A model generated the notes under the pieces. It saw only the letters and a list, made by a program, of their open reading frames with translations, had not been told where the DNA came from and searched no databases. Shown here piece after piece: positions 46,101 to 55,174 of a DNA stretch of 64,000 nucleotides; position 1 is the stretch's first letter, and each line of letters opens with the position of its first letter. The stretch is from VXPQ01 sp965248175 (GTDB taxonomy: Bacteria; Bacteroidota; Rhodothermia; Rhodothermales; VXPQ01). Position numbers and translations under genes: made by a program. The stretch lies in the NCBI GenBank assembly GCA_965248175.1, contig OZ252093.1, forward strand, positions 1,922,001-1,986,000, given 5' to 3'.

Positions 46101-47183
46101 ACGCCTGTTGAGGATATGCCCGCCCTCCGGGCGCTGGGCGAAGTGACCATCGAAGGTAATGTGCTCACGACTGCGGGAGCGGTGGATCCAGGCTTCGAAG
46201 GGCAGGCGCACTTTGTGGTTTTCGATGCAGAGCGCCGTATCAACGTGCCCGATCGCTCTGTCCTGTCCCGGGATTACTATACGGTTCGGAAGGATCTGCT
46301 CTGGCGCGGTACCGTACCGGTAACCTCGGGTCGTTTCAGCGCCACGTTCGTGGTGCCCAAAGATATTTCCTACAGCAACGAACCCGGGCGCGTGAGCGTC
46401 TATGTACGCAATGCCTCCGAACATGCCGCCGGCTATACGGAGCAAGTCGTGGTTGGCGGGACCGCCGCCACGTTGCCCGATGACCACGTCGGGCCGGATA
46501 TTTCCCTCTTTCTGAACGACACCACGTTTGTTTCCGGTGGACTGACCCCGGCGCATCCCCGCCTTATCGTGAAGCTGCGCGACGACAGCGGCATCAATAC
46601 GGTAGGAACGGGTGTGGGGCACGAGATGCTGCTGGTTGTCGATGGAGACGAGCGCACCGCCGTAGACATAGGCAGCCGCTTCGAAAGCGATCCCGGTTCG
46701 TTCCGAAGCGGCCGCGTCGAATATTCGTTCAGGAGTTATACGGATGGGTTGGCCGACGGCCCGCACTCGTTGTCGGTGCGCGCCTGGGATGTGCTCAATA
46801 ATTCGAATGTCGAATCACTGGATTTCCTGGTAGCTTCTACACAGGACGTGGTGTTGGAAAATGTGTACAATTACCCGAACCCGACGAGCGGCCAGACACG
46901 TTTCGTGTTTGAGCATAACCAGCCGACGGGTAGCGCCGCTTCCGTGCAGGTACGTATTTATGCTCTGTCCGGACGCCCGGTCCGTACCATTGATACGGAA
47001 GAGGCGTTGCCTTCCGGGATTTTGACAGCCGGTCCCGTACAGGTAGTCTGGGATGGGCGGGACGAGGACATGAACCTTCTTGCCTCCGGCATTTACCTGT
47101 ACAAGGTGCGCGTGCGCGTGGACCAGCCGGACGGCGGCCGTTCCGTATCCGAACACATAGAAAAGCTGGCCATCATCCGATAG
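43155..47183 (+). CDS. porU: T9SS sortase PorU (C25 gingipain-like peptidase)
   Basis: PorU is the cell-surface transpeptidase that removes sorting domains from T9SS cargo and attaches cargo to A-LPS or releases it. The 1342-residue protein has a signal peptide (FAFLAVFLCVIRADVSVAQ), an N-terminal beta region, and a C25 peptidase domain at about residues 575-930. The catalytic His is H835 in NYSGHGGEDG and the nucleophile is C869 in FITATCSYGWWD. The end is a FlgD-like/type A sorting domain (VYNYPNPTSGQTRFVF ... KLAIIR). It is the first gene of the secretion block and is followed by porV, as in other Bacteroidota. Confidence 0.93.
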   Translation: MSVRFAFLAVFLCVIRADVSVAQDVDIRTVESSSEGVVVEITVDWPVSMQTVVDSAAMGAFTISAARMLSFGIPVVSETLELPSKDAPSVSLLATAYDELDLPVGDTLVVQETSGPVVWLDGLGTSQGKYLINLGVRLLVYEDGVVRRYRQVRAAVRYASGAGKQGVASRLVVSRRNDNPHLAVTESVLANGVVYKIPVHETGLYRIDRDFLASLSLPDFPSPDAIDPDRVAIYGNGGAPVPALNSAPRLADLVEQPAYRSGGGDGSFDAGDAVVFYGEGPYGWTYGAEGWEHYVHPFSNENYYFVKILDEDAASPVPEPSGAYTDIETLYETDGRYMVDFDEYMWSKENGSGHTWVMTPIRAGDSRVLVENLMLPGLLQGSVRYQARVAIRSNPAATVRFESDGAFVGSLRAARGLLLNNEVYPIAVPGIAEFERDTGAGAPLHLSMGLEGGVEDDAQAAVDWLRVFYPKSLRAAGDSLHFTTPGGETGAFEFVLEGFAAEPLVWDVTEPGNVRSLEVRSAGNTWRVQVQAADASTPRELAAFRPSATRPLRAENAQRVASQNLHGLAGYPDFVIVAPDAFRSAADELAEHRRKDGLDVLVTDIRKIYNEFSGGLVDMRGLRDYLRFLYDRGNEAGRPFRYALLFGDGHFNYRNLDIDPDEVILRNWIPPYETEESFDPIATYTSDDYFGFLDADEGIWAWPGYSRDVGRERVDIGIGRFPVQTTEEAAAMVAKIKHYENPATYGSWRRQYLLVADDAYNKGRAVKEPRPDLHTQNADVVAELLAQEYPQIDLRKVYGISYKRKYANGWRLPEVEREILEYLDDGVLVMNYSGHGGEDGLAQERIFTLEDGQELRNYDRMPLFITATCSYGWWDLSGEQSAAEVLLLNESGGAIALMTTVRLVFTDSALNQLNVGLNRALNRELFKPAQDGRPRRLGDVLVSTKNTQAGLQANNRKFNLLGDPTLRLGYPSREAVVERVNGTPVEDMPALRALGEVTIEGNVLTTAGAVDPGFEGQAHFVVFDAERRINVPDRSVLSRDYYTVRKDLLWRGTVPVTSGRFSATFVVPKDISYSNEPGRVSVYVRNASEHAAGYTEQVVVGGTAATLPDDHVGPDISLFLNDTTFVSGGLTPAHPRLIVKLRDDSGINTVGTGVGHEMLLVVDGDERTAVDIGSRFESDPGSFRSGRVEYSFRSYTDGLADGPHSLSVRAWDVLNNSNVESLDFLVASTQDVVLENVYNYPNPTSGQTRFVFEHNQPTGSAASVQVRIYALSGRPVRTIDTEEALPSGILTAGPVQVVWDGRDEDMNLLASGIYLYKVRVRVDQPDGGRSVSEHIEKLAIIR

Positions 47184-47232
47184 CCCTGTACATAGCAATC
47201 AGGAACCTTTTTTTGCCCCTTGAGAACCAATC

Positions 47233-48453
47233 ATGCAGTCATTCAACGAAAGCAGCAGGTACATTGACATGAGCCGAAAATTTCTTGCCGCGGCTATCTT
47301 CACCGTGTTTTGTGCATCCCTCGTCGGGCAGGCGGCTCATGCACAGGTCGGCGGAGCCGCCGTGGTTTTTCTGCAGATCGAGCCGGATAGCCGTTCAGCG
47401 GGCATGGGCAATACAGGCGTTGCCATCGCAGACAACGCCAATGCTGTTTTCTGGAATCCGGCGGGTCTGGCCCGGCAGGAGGGCACGGAGATTTCGCTAA
47501 CCCATTCCAACTGGCTTCCGGAGTTCAATGCGGGTCTTTTCTATGAGTACCTGACCGCCAAGCATCGGGTAGACCGCATTGGTACCTTCGGGGCGCATCT
47601 GACGTACCTGTTTCTTGGCGAACACGAAGGCCGCGACGCCCAAAACAACCCCACAGGTGACTTCAAGTCGTACGATCTGGCCGCGGGCGCTTCCTACGGG
47701 ACGAATGTGTTGAAAAACCTATCTCTGGGCACGGGCATTCGCATGATCTATTCGAATCTTGCACCGGGGCAGAGTGTGGGAGCGCAGGAAACGCGCGCCG
47801 GCGTAACGATCGGTTTCGATCTTGCAGCTTTGTACAGTGTGCCTCGCTTCCAGGCCGGTAGCTCAGAGGTGGGTGTTGATCTCGGATTCAATCTCGCCAA
47901 TATGGGCCCGAAGATCCAATATTCGGATCAGGGGCAGGCCGACCCCATTCCCCAGAATCTTCGGTTCGGGTATGCCGTTACGTTCGATTTCGACGAGTAT
48001 AACAAACTGACGCTTACACAGGATTTCAACAAAACGCTGATCCGTGTCCGTACCTCGGAGGGCGATTCACTCTCCCCCACCACCCCCTCCACCCGAGAAG
48101 CAGATCCGTTCTACAAAGCGATCTTTTCCGGCTGGCAGTCCATTGAGGTATGTACCAGTGTATGCAAGAGTACAACAAATGGTGCGGCAGAGGCCCCCTA
48201 TGAGACGCTCAGTGCATTCGATCAAATGACCATCAGTATGGGTTTCGAATACTGGTACCGGGAGCTGTTTGCGCTTCGCGCCGGGTATTTTTACGAGAAT
48301 CCGTACTTCGGCAACAGAAAGTTTCTGACCTTCGGCTCAGGCGTCCGGTGGAACATCATCGGGGCCGACTTTTCGTACATCTATGCGCTGGAGGAGAATC
48401 ACCCATTGGCGAACACGATGCGATTTTCTCTTCTCGTGAATTTCCTGCGTTGA
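47233..48453 (+). CDS. porV: T9SS outer-membrane protein PorV
   Basis: PorV is a FadL-like outer-membrane barrel that carries T9SS cargo from the translocon to PorU. The 406-residue protein has a signal peptide (FLAAAIFTVFCASLVGQAAH), the conserved N-terminal FLQIEPDSRSAGMGNTGVA and NANAVFWNPAGLA, and alternating strands to the C-terminal FSLLVNFLR, a barrel end. Gene order porU-porV and a 49-base spacing support a shared transcript. Two internal Cys residues in the late loop (EVCTSVCKS) are unusual and may form a disulfide. Confidence 0.94.
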   Translation: MQSFNESSRYIDMSRKFLAAAIFTVFCASLVGQAAHAQVGGAAVVFLQIEPDSRSAGMGNTGVAIADNANAVFWNPAGLARQEGTEISLTHSNWLPEFNAGLFYEYLTAKHRVDRIGTFGAHLTYLFLGEHEGRDAQNNPTGDFKSYDLAAGASYGTNVLKNLSLGTGIRMIYSNLAPGQSVGAQETRAGVTIGFDLAALYSVPRFQAGSSEVGVDLGFNLANMGPKIQYSDQGQADPIPQNLRFGYAVTFDFDEYNKLTLTQDFNKTLIRVRTSEGDSLSPTTPSTREADPFYKAIFSGWQSIEVCTSVCKSTTNGAAEAPYETLSAFDQMTISMGFEYWYRELFALRAGYFYENPYFGNRKFLTFGSGVRWNIIGADFSYIYALEENHPLANTMRFSLLVNFLR

Positions 48454-48486
48454 GCGCCCCCGCATCCGCTTTTCCATGAGCCGTAT

Positions 48487-51400
48487 ATGGCGAGGATGTG
48501 CATGATCGGCGGCGATGCGATGCGGCTCCTTCTTTTGTCTGCACTTGCCTGGGCGGCAGTCGGGTGGTCTGCACCAGGGCATGCACAGGTGCATTCCGGA
48601 CCGCTCCGCAAGCCTGCGGCGCCCGCTTATGACGTGGTGGCGCTCCGTGTCGAGTTTCAGCCGGACACGACCCGTTTTTCGACCGGCGACGGTACGTTCG
48701 CAGGCGATCCGTATCAGGGAATCGAGTCTCTGATTGATCCGCTGCCCCATGACGCCGCCTACTTCGAGGCGCATCTTGCTTTTCTGGAAGATTACGTGGC
48801 GCGCGTTTCCGATGGCAAAACGGTAGTGCGCACGCACCTTGTGCCCGGCGCGGTGCAGCTTCCCATGCCTATGGGCGCCTATGCGCCAACGGGGCTCGAC
48901 GCCGATAGCGACGCCGAGCGGGCGAAACTGGCGCGTCTGGTACATGATGCCTGGACGTTCGCCGAGGCGGACATCGACTTCGATATGAGTAGGTTTGCGC
49001 CGGGGCGTACGGCGTTTGTCCTGTTTCATGCCGGCGTGGGACGGGATACGGAGCTTTCCAGCACCTCGCTGGACAGAACACCGGAAGATTTGCCTTCGAT
49101 CTTTTTCGATGCGGAAACGCTGAACAGGCTCGGCGCCGGGGGGGCGACGTTTCACGGATTTCCTGTCGATCACTCCATGATCGTTCCGCGCACTGAAACT
49201 CGTCCCGGCACGGATCCCTTTAGCGGGGAGCGGTATCTGCTTGAACTCTCCATCAATGGCTTGCTGGCGGCCAGTTTTTTCAATTTCCTGGGCGTACCGG
49301 ACCTGTTTGATACGGAGAGCGGGCAAAGCGCCATCGGGCCGTTCGGCCTGATGGATGCGCAGGGAATTTTTGCATACAGCGGACTTCTCCCGCCCGAGCC
49401 CATGGCGTGGACGAAGTATTTTCTGGGGTGGACGGATCCGGTGGATATTACCGGGGACGGTCCGCAGACCGTCGGGCTTCGCGCCGTCTCGCTCCCGGAT
49501 GCTTCCGAGTCGGCGCGCGTGCTCGTTTCGGACGCCGAATATTTTCTGGTCGAAAACCGTTACCGGGATCCGGAAGGGGACGGCCTGACGCTGCGCGTGC
49601 TTAAAGAGGGGCATATTGTCGAACAGCACGTGAATAACGGAGACTCGCTCTTCAACAGCGTGACGACTACCGGCTTTGTCGGGGGCGTGGTGGTAGGGGC
49701 TGACGGGTACGACTGGGCGCTTCCGGGCGGCGTGGATAGCGAGGACGACGAGATTGAACTGAACGGGGGTGTGCTGATCTGGCATGTGGATGAGCGGCGG
49801 TTGCGGGCCGGGCTGGCGGATCATGCCGTCAATGTGGGCGAGGAACGCGCCATCGATCTTGAAGAGGCGGACGGGCCGCAGGATATTGGCTATCCGTCGA
49901 GGGGTTTATTCGGGAACCGGCGGTATTTGGGTACCCCCTATGATTTCTTCTATGAGGGAAATCCTTTTGCACCTCCAAATGGGCTGTATCGGAACCGGTT
50001 CGGGCCGGATACTTATCCGGGCAGTGAGACGAACGCCGGTGGGCCCAGTTTCGTTGTGCTGGATGCGTTTTCCCTGCCCGGTGCAGACATGTCGTTCGTA
50101 TACCAGCGAGAAACCGTGGGGGGGGCAGCCCCGGTCGATGCGCCGGAATTGCGGGCATTGCACGGTGCGCTTATGTCGCTTCCCGCCGGGTCCAAAATAT
50201 CGAAGACGGAGGACCACCTGCTGATATACGGGCTGGATAGCGTGGCCGTTGCAACACGGGGGCGTGAGATGCTGACAGGACGCGTTCCCACGGCAGCGTC
50301 TCCTGCCGTGGCTCCGGGCAACCGCATGGCTACGTTCGAATGCAGGATGGATGGCGGTGACGAGCGCTGCGCCATCGTCGTGCGGGACCTTGGAGAGCCG
50401 TTCGACACGCCCGAGGCCGTTTGGGAACTTCCTCCCGAGGCAGGGACCGGGCGCCCGGTTTCTCCGATCGTACATGTACCGGCGGAAAGCGGTGATACAT
50501 GGCATGTGCTTCTTGATGGGGAAACGGGGGGGGTGCATGTGCAGGCGTCTGCGTCCGGAGTCCGGGTCGTTCCGGGCAAGTCCGGGGGAGCGGTGGCGCT
50601 TGCCGCATGGCACGGTCCGGCAGGGCGCGCGGCGCCTGTGGTCTTTGAATCCGGAGGCGTCGAAATCGACGGGACGGCCTGGAATTATACGGTGGACGCC
50701 GCTTCCGGAATCGGGAGTCCGGCGGTAGGCAGGGAGCGCGCCGGCAGCATGGCGGCGCTTCCGCTCACTGGAACGGGGGAGATGCTGCTACTTGCGCCGG
50801 GCGGCGTAACGCGGCGTATCGACGTACGAGCGGTGGCCGCGTCTGCCGGGAGGGCCGGTAAAGGGGTGCTTTCGGACTACCCGGTGCTCGTGGATGTGGA
50901 TGGGGACGACCGCCTCGATGTGCTTGCGGCCATGGACTCCACGATCTTCGCATTTACGCAATCCGGGGCGTTGGCAGCCGGATTTCCGGTTACGCTTCCG
51001 GCTCGCATTGCCGCCCAGCCGCTCGTGTTCCGGTTCGAAGGGGCCGAAGAGTGGACGGTGCTTGCCGCGGCAACGGATGGGTATTTATACGCAGTGGGGG
51101 CCGGTGGGCAGGCGGCAGCGCCCTTCCCGCTTGAAGCCGGGGATGCTGTCCATACGACGCCGTTGCTTCTCGACGATCGCATCATAGCTATATCCACGAC
51201 CGGTTTTGCAAAAGCGTGGCGAATCCCTCCCATCTCGGAAATCTGGTGGGGGGAGTTGTACGGTTCCGGCGCCCAGAACAGTTTTACGGCACTGGAGGAG
51301 CGGGCCGATCCGCTTGTAGTGGAGGGGTTGATCGATTCGAAAGAGACCTACAACTGGCCCAATCCGATAGACGGGGACATTACCCACTTGCGCATCCGGA

Positions 51401-51612
51401 CATCCCGCGATGCCCAGGTGCGCGTGACGATTCTGGACGCGGGCGGCGCTCTGGTGGGCGATGTGGACATGGGTAGCATTGCTGGGGGGGTCCCCACGGA
51501 AACGGTTTGGCAGGCCAACGTGCAGAGCGGTCTGTATTTCGCACGCTTCACGGCAAAGGCGACAGACGGGACCCGGGCCACCAAACTCATCAAGATGGCG
51601 GTTATTCGGTAA
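48487..51612 (+). CDS. M6-peptidase-like T9SS cargo lacking the HEXXH zinc site
   Basis: The 1041-residue protein has a signal peptide (LLLLSALAWAAVGWSAPGHAQ). A region resembling the M6/immune-inhibitor-A peptidases follows (PTGLDADSDAERAKL; GPFGLMDAQGIF). At the place of HExxHxxGxPDLYD the sequence reads LELSINGLLAASFFNFLGVP then DLFDTES (residues 251-277): the zinc-binding His/Glu are gone while the PDLFD loop remains. A propeller-like region with FG-GAP-type repeats (VLVDVDGDDRLDVLAAMD) follows, then a T9SS sorting domain (YNWPNPIDGDITHLRIR ... KMAVIR). It is probably a surface binding protein derived from a protease. It lies 33 bases after porV. Confidence 0.8.
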   Translation: MARMCMIGGDAMRLLLLSALAWAAVGWSAPGHAQVHSGPLRKPAAPAYDVVALRVEFQPDTTRFSTGDGTFAGDPYQGIESLIDPLPHDAAYFEAHLAFLEDYVARVSDGKTVVRTHLVPGAVQLPMPMGAYAPTGLDADSDAERAKLARLVHDAWTFAEADIDFDMSRFAPGRTAFVLFHAGVGRDTELSSTSLDRTPEDLPSIFFDAETLNRLGAGGATFHGFPVDHSMIVPRTETRPGTDPFSGERYLLELSINGLLAASFFNFLGVPDLFDTESGQSAIGPFGLMDAQGIFAYSGLLPPEPMAWTKYFLGWTDPVDITGDGPQTVGLRAVSLPDASESARVLVSDAEYFLVENRYRDPEGDGLTLRVLKEGHIVEQHVNNGDSLFNSVTTTGFVGGVVVGADGYDWALPGGVDSEDDEIELNGGVLIWHVDERRLRAGLADHAVNVGEERAIDLEEADGPQDIGYPSRGLFGNRRYLGTPYDFFYEGNPFAPPNGLYRNRFGPDTYPGSETNAGGPSFVVLDAFSLPGADMSFVYQRETVGGAAPVDAPELRALHGALMSLPAGSKISKTEDHLLIYGLDSVAVATRGREMLTGRVPTAASPAVAPGNRMATFECRMDGGDERCAIVVRDLGEPFDTPEAVWELPPEAGTGRPVSPIVHVPAESGDTWHVLLDGETGGVHVQASASGVRVVPGKSGGAVALAAWHGPAGRAAPVVFESGGVEIDGTAWNYTVDAASGIGSPAVGRERAGSMAALPLTGTGEMLLLAPGGVTRRIDVRAVAASAGRAGKGVLSDYPVLVDVDGDDRLDVLAAMDSTIFAFTQSGALAAGFPVTLPARIAAQPLVFRFEGAEEWTVLAAATDGYLYAVGAGGQAAAPFPLEAGDAVHTTPLLLDDRIIAISTTGFAKAWRIPPISEIWWGELYGSGAQNSFTALEERADPLVVEGLIDSKETYNWPNPIDGDITHLRIRTSRDAQVRVTILDAGGALVGDVDMGSIAGGVPTETVWQANVQSGLYFARFTAKATDGTRATKLIKMAVIR

Positions 51613-51613
51613 G

Positions 51614-54600
51614 ATGAAAACCGGGTTACATACACACGACAGGCGGGGAACATGGCGTCGGTATGTCGGGCGCTTTGCGCCGGTGAGGGTGGCCTTTGCG
51701 GTCGCGCTGGCCGGTATGCCGCTCGTTGGCGGCGCTCCGGCGGTTCAAGCCCAAAGCATCGTGGGCCTATACGATTTCACTCGCCCCGCATTGGACTGGT
51801 ACACCCTTGAAACCGAGCATTTCAGAGTGGTTTTTCATCATGACGGGGCCGGCCAGGGAAGTAGCCGGACGGCCCGGGTCGTTGCCCGCATTGCAGAGGA
51901 AATATATGCCCCGATCACTTCGTTGTACCAGTACCGGCCCGATGGCAAGGTGACGTTCGTACTCAAGGATTTTGAGGATTATTCCAACGGCGCCGCCTAC
52001 TTCTTTGACAACAAGATCGAGATATGGGCCCCTGCACTGGATTCCCCGCTTCGAGGCGACCACAACTGGCTGCGCAATGTGATCGCTCACGAATTTACGC
52101 ACATGGTGCAGGTGCAGGCGACGATGAAGGCGGGTCGCCGGTTTCCTTTCCTGTATTTCCAGTATCTGGATTACGAAGACGTGAAGCGGCCTGATGTACT
52201 GTACGGCTATCCCGACGTGATCGTCACGTACCCCGTACCGACGCTCAACAATCCGGCCTGGTTGGCGGAGGGGACGGCGCAGTACCAGCGCGCGTTCATG
52301 CACTACGATCACTGGGATACCCACCGCGATATGGTGCTGCGGACCCGGGTGCTGGCTGGCGAGGAACTGACCCTTGCCGAGATGGGGGGATTTTATTCCC
52401 ATTCCAGCTTGCTGCGCGAGGCGGTATACAATCAGGGGTTCGCGTTCACGCACTATCTTGCCGCCACGTACGGGGAGGACATACTACGCCGGTTGACTTC
52501 CGGGCTCGGAAAATGGGATACCTGGAATGTTGAGAAGGCCTTGAAGGAGGCAACAGGCCGTGATGCGGCCAGCATCTATGCGGACTGGATGGGGACGCTC
52601 CGCCGCGAATACGAGGAGCGCATTGGCCCCGTTCGGGACCAGATGGTCGAAGGACGCCTGATCGAGGCAGAAGGATTCAGCAATTTTTACCCCCGTTTTT
52701 CGCCCGATGGCCGCCGTCTTGCCTACGTATCGAACAAGGGCGAACACTACAACCTGTCTTCCCTGTACATTCTGGATCGGGAGACCGGCGAGACGGAGGC
52801 GTACCAACTGGAGGGCCTGGAACTGCCACGCGGGACGGCGGCAGCAGGCCGATATCAGGACGGGGGCGGTGCCCGGTCTGTGTGTTCGCTGGGCTATGCG
52901 CAAAAGGCGAAAGCCGGCGTGGGCGGGGCCGTAACCTGGCATCCCGATGGGGATCATCTTGTATACGCCCGCACGAAAACCAACTCGGATGGATATTTAT
53001 TTTCGGACCTGTACCGGTTCGATCCGGAAACGAAGAAAGCGGAGCGGCTGACCCGCAACCTGCGCGCGGCAGCGCCCGCATACAGCCCGGACGGCTCGAA
53101 GATCGCCTTTCTGGGGCAATCCGACGGCAGCGCCAATCTGTACCTGCTTGATGTGGCGAGCGGGCAAACACGCAGCATCACGCACTATGACGACGGCACA
53201 CAGGCAGCCGAGCCGGTCTGGCGCCCGGACGGCGCATGGATTTACCTGACGCTTTCGAGGGGCGGCGGACGAGACCTCTACAGGGTTGCGGTCGATGGGA
53301 GTTCCGCCACTCCGGAGGAGGTGCTGGTCTCGGATGCGGACGAACGTTCTCCTGCGTTCGACGCCTCCGGAGCCTGGTTGTATTACGCATCGGACCAGTC
53401 GGGAATTTTCAACGTCTACCGGATGCGGCTGGACGAGAAGGGCGCCATATCCGGTACTTCTCCTGAGGCGCTGACCAACGTAGCAGGGGGCGCATTTATG
53501 CCTCGTCTTGCTCCCGACGGCGCTATGGCGTTTGCACGGTACGATGCGGACGGCTACCACATTGCTATGCTGGATCGCCCTGCGTCCATTCCGGATCCGG
53601 CAGCGTATGCCCCGCCTGCCATTACCGGAAAGGGAGCCCCGGATCCGGTGCTTGCGTCCCGGTGGTCGACGCTCAATGCATTCGACGATACGGATATTCG
53701 CCCGTTCGACGGGGAGACCGTGTTGCGGGTACGCCGGACGCGAGGCGATTCGAACGCCGGACAGGAAGCAGAGCCGGAAACGGAGGAAGCGGCGTCGTCG
53801 GGGGGGGTGGAGAAATACCGGAATGTGTTTACTCCGATCGGATTTTTTCCTGTTCTGCGTATCGACAACTACGTGTCCCGGCGCGGGCAATCGTTGGGCG
53901 CGCGTCTTCCGAAACGCTCCCTGGGGGAGCATCTCCTACGCACGACCAAACTGGGCGTGTATGTGAATTCACGCGAGATGCTCGAAGAGATGTCGTTCTT
54001 CGGCGGGATCATGGTGGGTCCGGGGTCCGGAAGGGCCAAGGGGGCAGGCGATTTTCTGGCGCCCTCCAATCTCCTGAAAATGGAGCGCGACGCCTTCCTT
54101 ACCATCGCGTACAACCGCGGCTTCGGGTTTTTGCCGAAACGGTGGGCGCCGCAGTTTTCCATTGAACTGTATAACATCCGGCGGAATGTGGAGAACGGGC
54201 TTCGGATCGAGGAATTTCCCTGTACGGCTTGCTATCCGGATACAACGCAGGTAGACATTGCCTACAGCCTGTGGGAAGGCGATATCTACGCCCGCAGCAA
54301 AGTGAACAAAACCCTGCTGCTTGAGGCCGGATACCGGTACAGCCCTTATCGCGTTTCCACCGAGCGGTTTTTCTCTACGGAGGAGAAAGGTTTCGTATCC
54401 GGGACGGGTTCCCGGTATTTTATCGGGCGTGCGTTTACGGCAGGCGCCCGGTTCCAGACCCAAAAGCTCCACCGCCACAGCAATGTGCTGCCTCAACAGA
54501 TACGCGCCGATGTGCATTACGAGGTCGAATCGGGTCGCTTGCTGCAGCGGTTCGACGTGGAGGACGGCGCACTCGTGCCCTCGTACGAAGGGGGGCGCAA

Positions 54601-55150
54601 CCACCGGCTCACCCTTGATGCCCGGGCAGGCTTTCGGCTTCCGGGTTTGCCTGCCTCCGCGAGCCATGGCCTGGGGGTTCGGCTGCGCGGCAGCACCATT
54701 CTCGGGAGTGAGGTGGACGATTTTTACAACGACTATGTGGGCGGCCTGCTGCGCGCAAGGGGATATCCGTTTTATTCCCTGGGAGGCAACGAAACCTTAT
54801 GGTTGCAGGTGGCCTATCATTTTCCGATATGGTCCCATGTGTCGAAGCAAGCGCTGTTCGCTTATTTCGACAAGGTATATGGCCGCGTCTACGCGGACGC
54901 AGCGCTTGCCTGGAGCGAGGGGGCTCCGAAGGCCGTGGACATGCGGCGTGACATTGGTATGGAACTGCGTGTCGGGCTCGGTTCCTTTTACCTCTTGCCC
55001 ACTGCGTTCTTTGTCAGCGCAACCTACGGACTGGACACATTCAAGTTCGAACCGGACGAGGATTTCCTGACGGCGGACGGCCGCCGTTTTGTCCGGTACG
55101 GGCATGAATTGTTGTGGCATTTCGGGCTTCTCTTCGACTTTGACCTTTGA
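51614..55150 (+). CDS. Outer-membrane HEFTH metalloprotease with propeller and beta-barrel
   Basis: The 1178-residue protein starts at the ATG at 51614, one base after the M6-like stop, with a signal peptide (AFAVALAGMPLVGGAPAVQAQ). Residues about 60-330 are a gluzincin-type peptidase: zinc motif IAHEFTHMVQ (H159-H163) and a third-ligand region NPAWLAEGTAQYQR. About 340-740 are PD40/WD40-like propeller blades (YPRFSPDGRRLAYVSN, PAYSPDGSKIAFLGQSDG). From about 770 to the end, amphipathic strands form an outer-membrane barrel ending WHFGLLFDFDL. It resembles periplasmic WD40-peptidase/surface-antigen fusions. The role may be surface proteolysis or processing; no substrate is known. Confidence 0.8.
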   Translation: MKTGLHTHDRRGTWRRYVGRFAPVRVAFAVALAGMPLVGGAPAVQAQSIVGLYDFTRPALDWYTLETEHFRVVFHHDGAGQGSSRTARVVARIAEEIYAPITSLYQYRPDGKVTFVLKDFEDYSNGAAYFFDNKIEIWAPALDSPLRGDHNWLRNVIAHEFTHMVQVQATMKAGRRFPFLYFQYLDYEDVKRPDVLYGYPDVIVTYPVPTLNNPAWLAEGTAQYQRAFMHYDHWDTHRDMVLRTRVLAGEELTLAEMGGFYSHSSLLREAVYNQGFAFTHYLAATYGEDILRRLTSGLGKWDTWNVEKALKEATGRDAASIYADWMGTLRREYEERIGPVRDQMVEGRLIEAEGFSNFYPRFSPDGRRLAYVSNKGEHYNLSSLYILDRETGETEAYQLEGLELPRGTAAAGRYQDGGGARSVCSLGYAQKAKAGVGGAVTWHPDGDHLVYARTKTNSDGYLFSDLYRFDPETKKAERLTRNLRAAAPAYSPDGSKIAFLGQSDGSANLYLLDVASGQTRSITHYDDGTQAAEPVWRPDGAWIYLTLSRGGGRDLYRVAVDGSSATPEEVLVSDADERSPAFDASGAWLYYASDQSGIFNVYRMRLDEKGAISGTSPEALTNVAGGAFMPRLAPDGAMAFARYDADGYHIAMLDRPASIPDPAAYAPPAITGKGAPDPVLASRWSTLNAFDDTDIRPFDGETVLRVRRTRGDSNAGQEAEPETEEAASSGGVEKYRNVFTPIGFFPVLRIDNYVSRRGQSLGARLPKRSLGEHLLRTTKLGVYVNSREMLEEMSFFGGIMVGPGSGRAKGAGDFLAPSNLLKMERDAFLTIAYNRGFGFLPKRWAPQFSIELYNIRRNVENGLRIEEFPCTACYPDTTQVDIAYSLWEGDIYARSKVNKTLLLEAGYRYSPYRVSTERFFSTEEKGFVSGTGSRYFIGRAFTAGARFQTQKLHRHSNVLPQQIRADVHYEVESGRLLQRFDVEDGALVPSYEGGRNHRLTLDARAGFRLPGLPASASHGLGVRLRGSTILGSEVDDFYNDYVGGLLRARGYPFYSLGGNETLWLQVAYHFPIWSHVSKQALFAYFDKVYGRVYADAALAWSEGAPKAVDMRRDIGMELRVGLGSFYLLPTAFFVSATYGLDTFKFEPDEDFLTADGRRFVRYGHELLWHFGLLFDFDL

Positions 55151-55174
55151 CGGCGTATTTCGCCACCTTTGCTC

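Noticed and set aside
48337..49824. 495-codon open frame opposite the M6-like gene
   Set aside because: Its Arg/His/Pro-rich composition is typical of an antisense frame in GC-rich DNA; the plus strand has signal peptide, domain and sorting-domain evidence.
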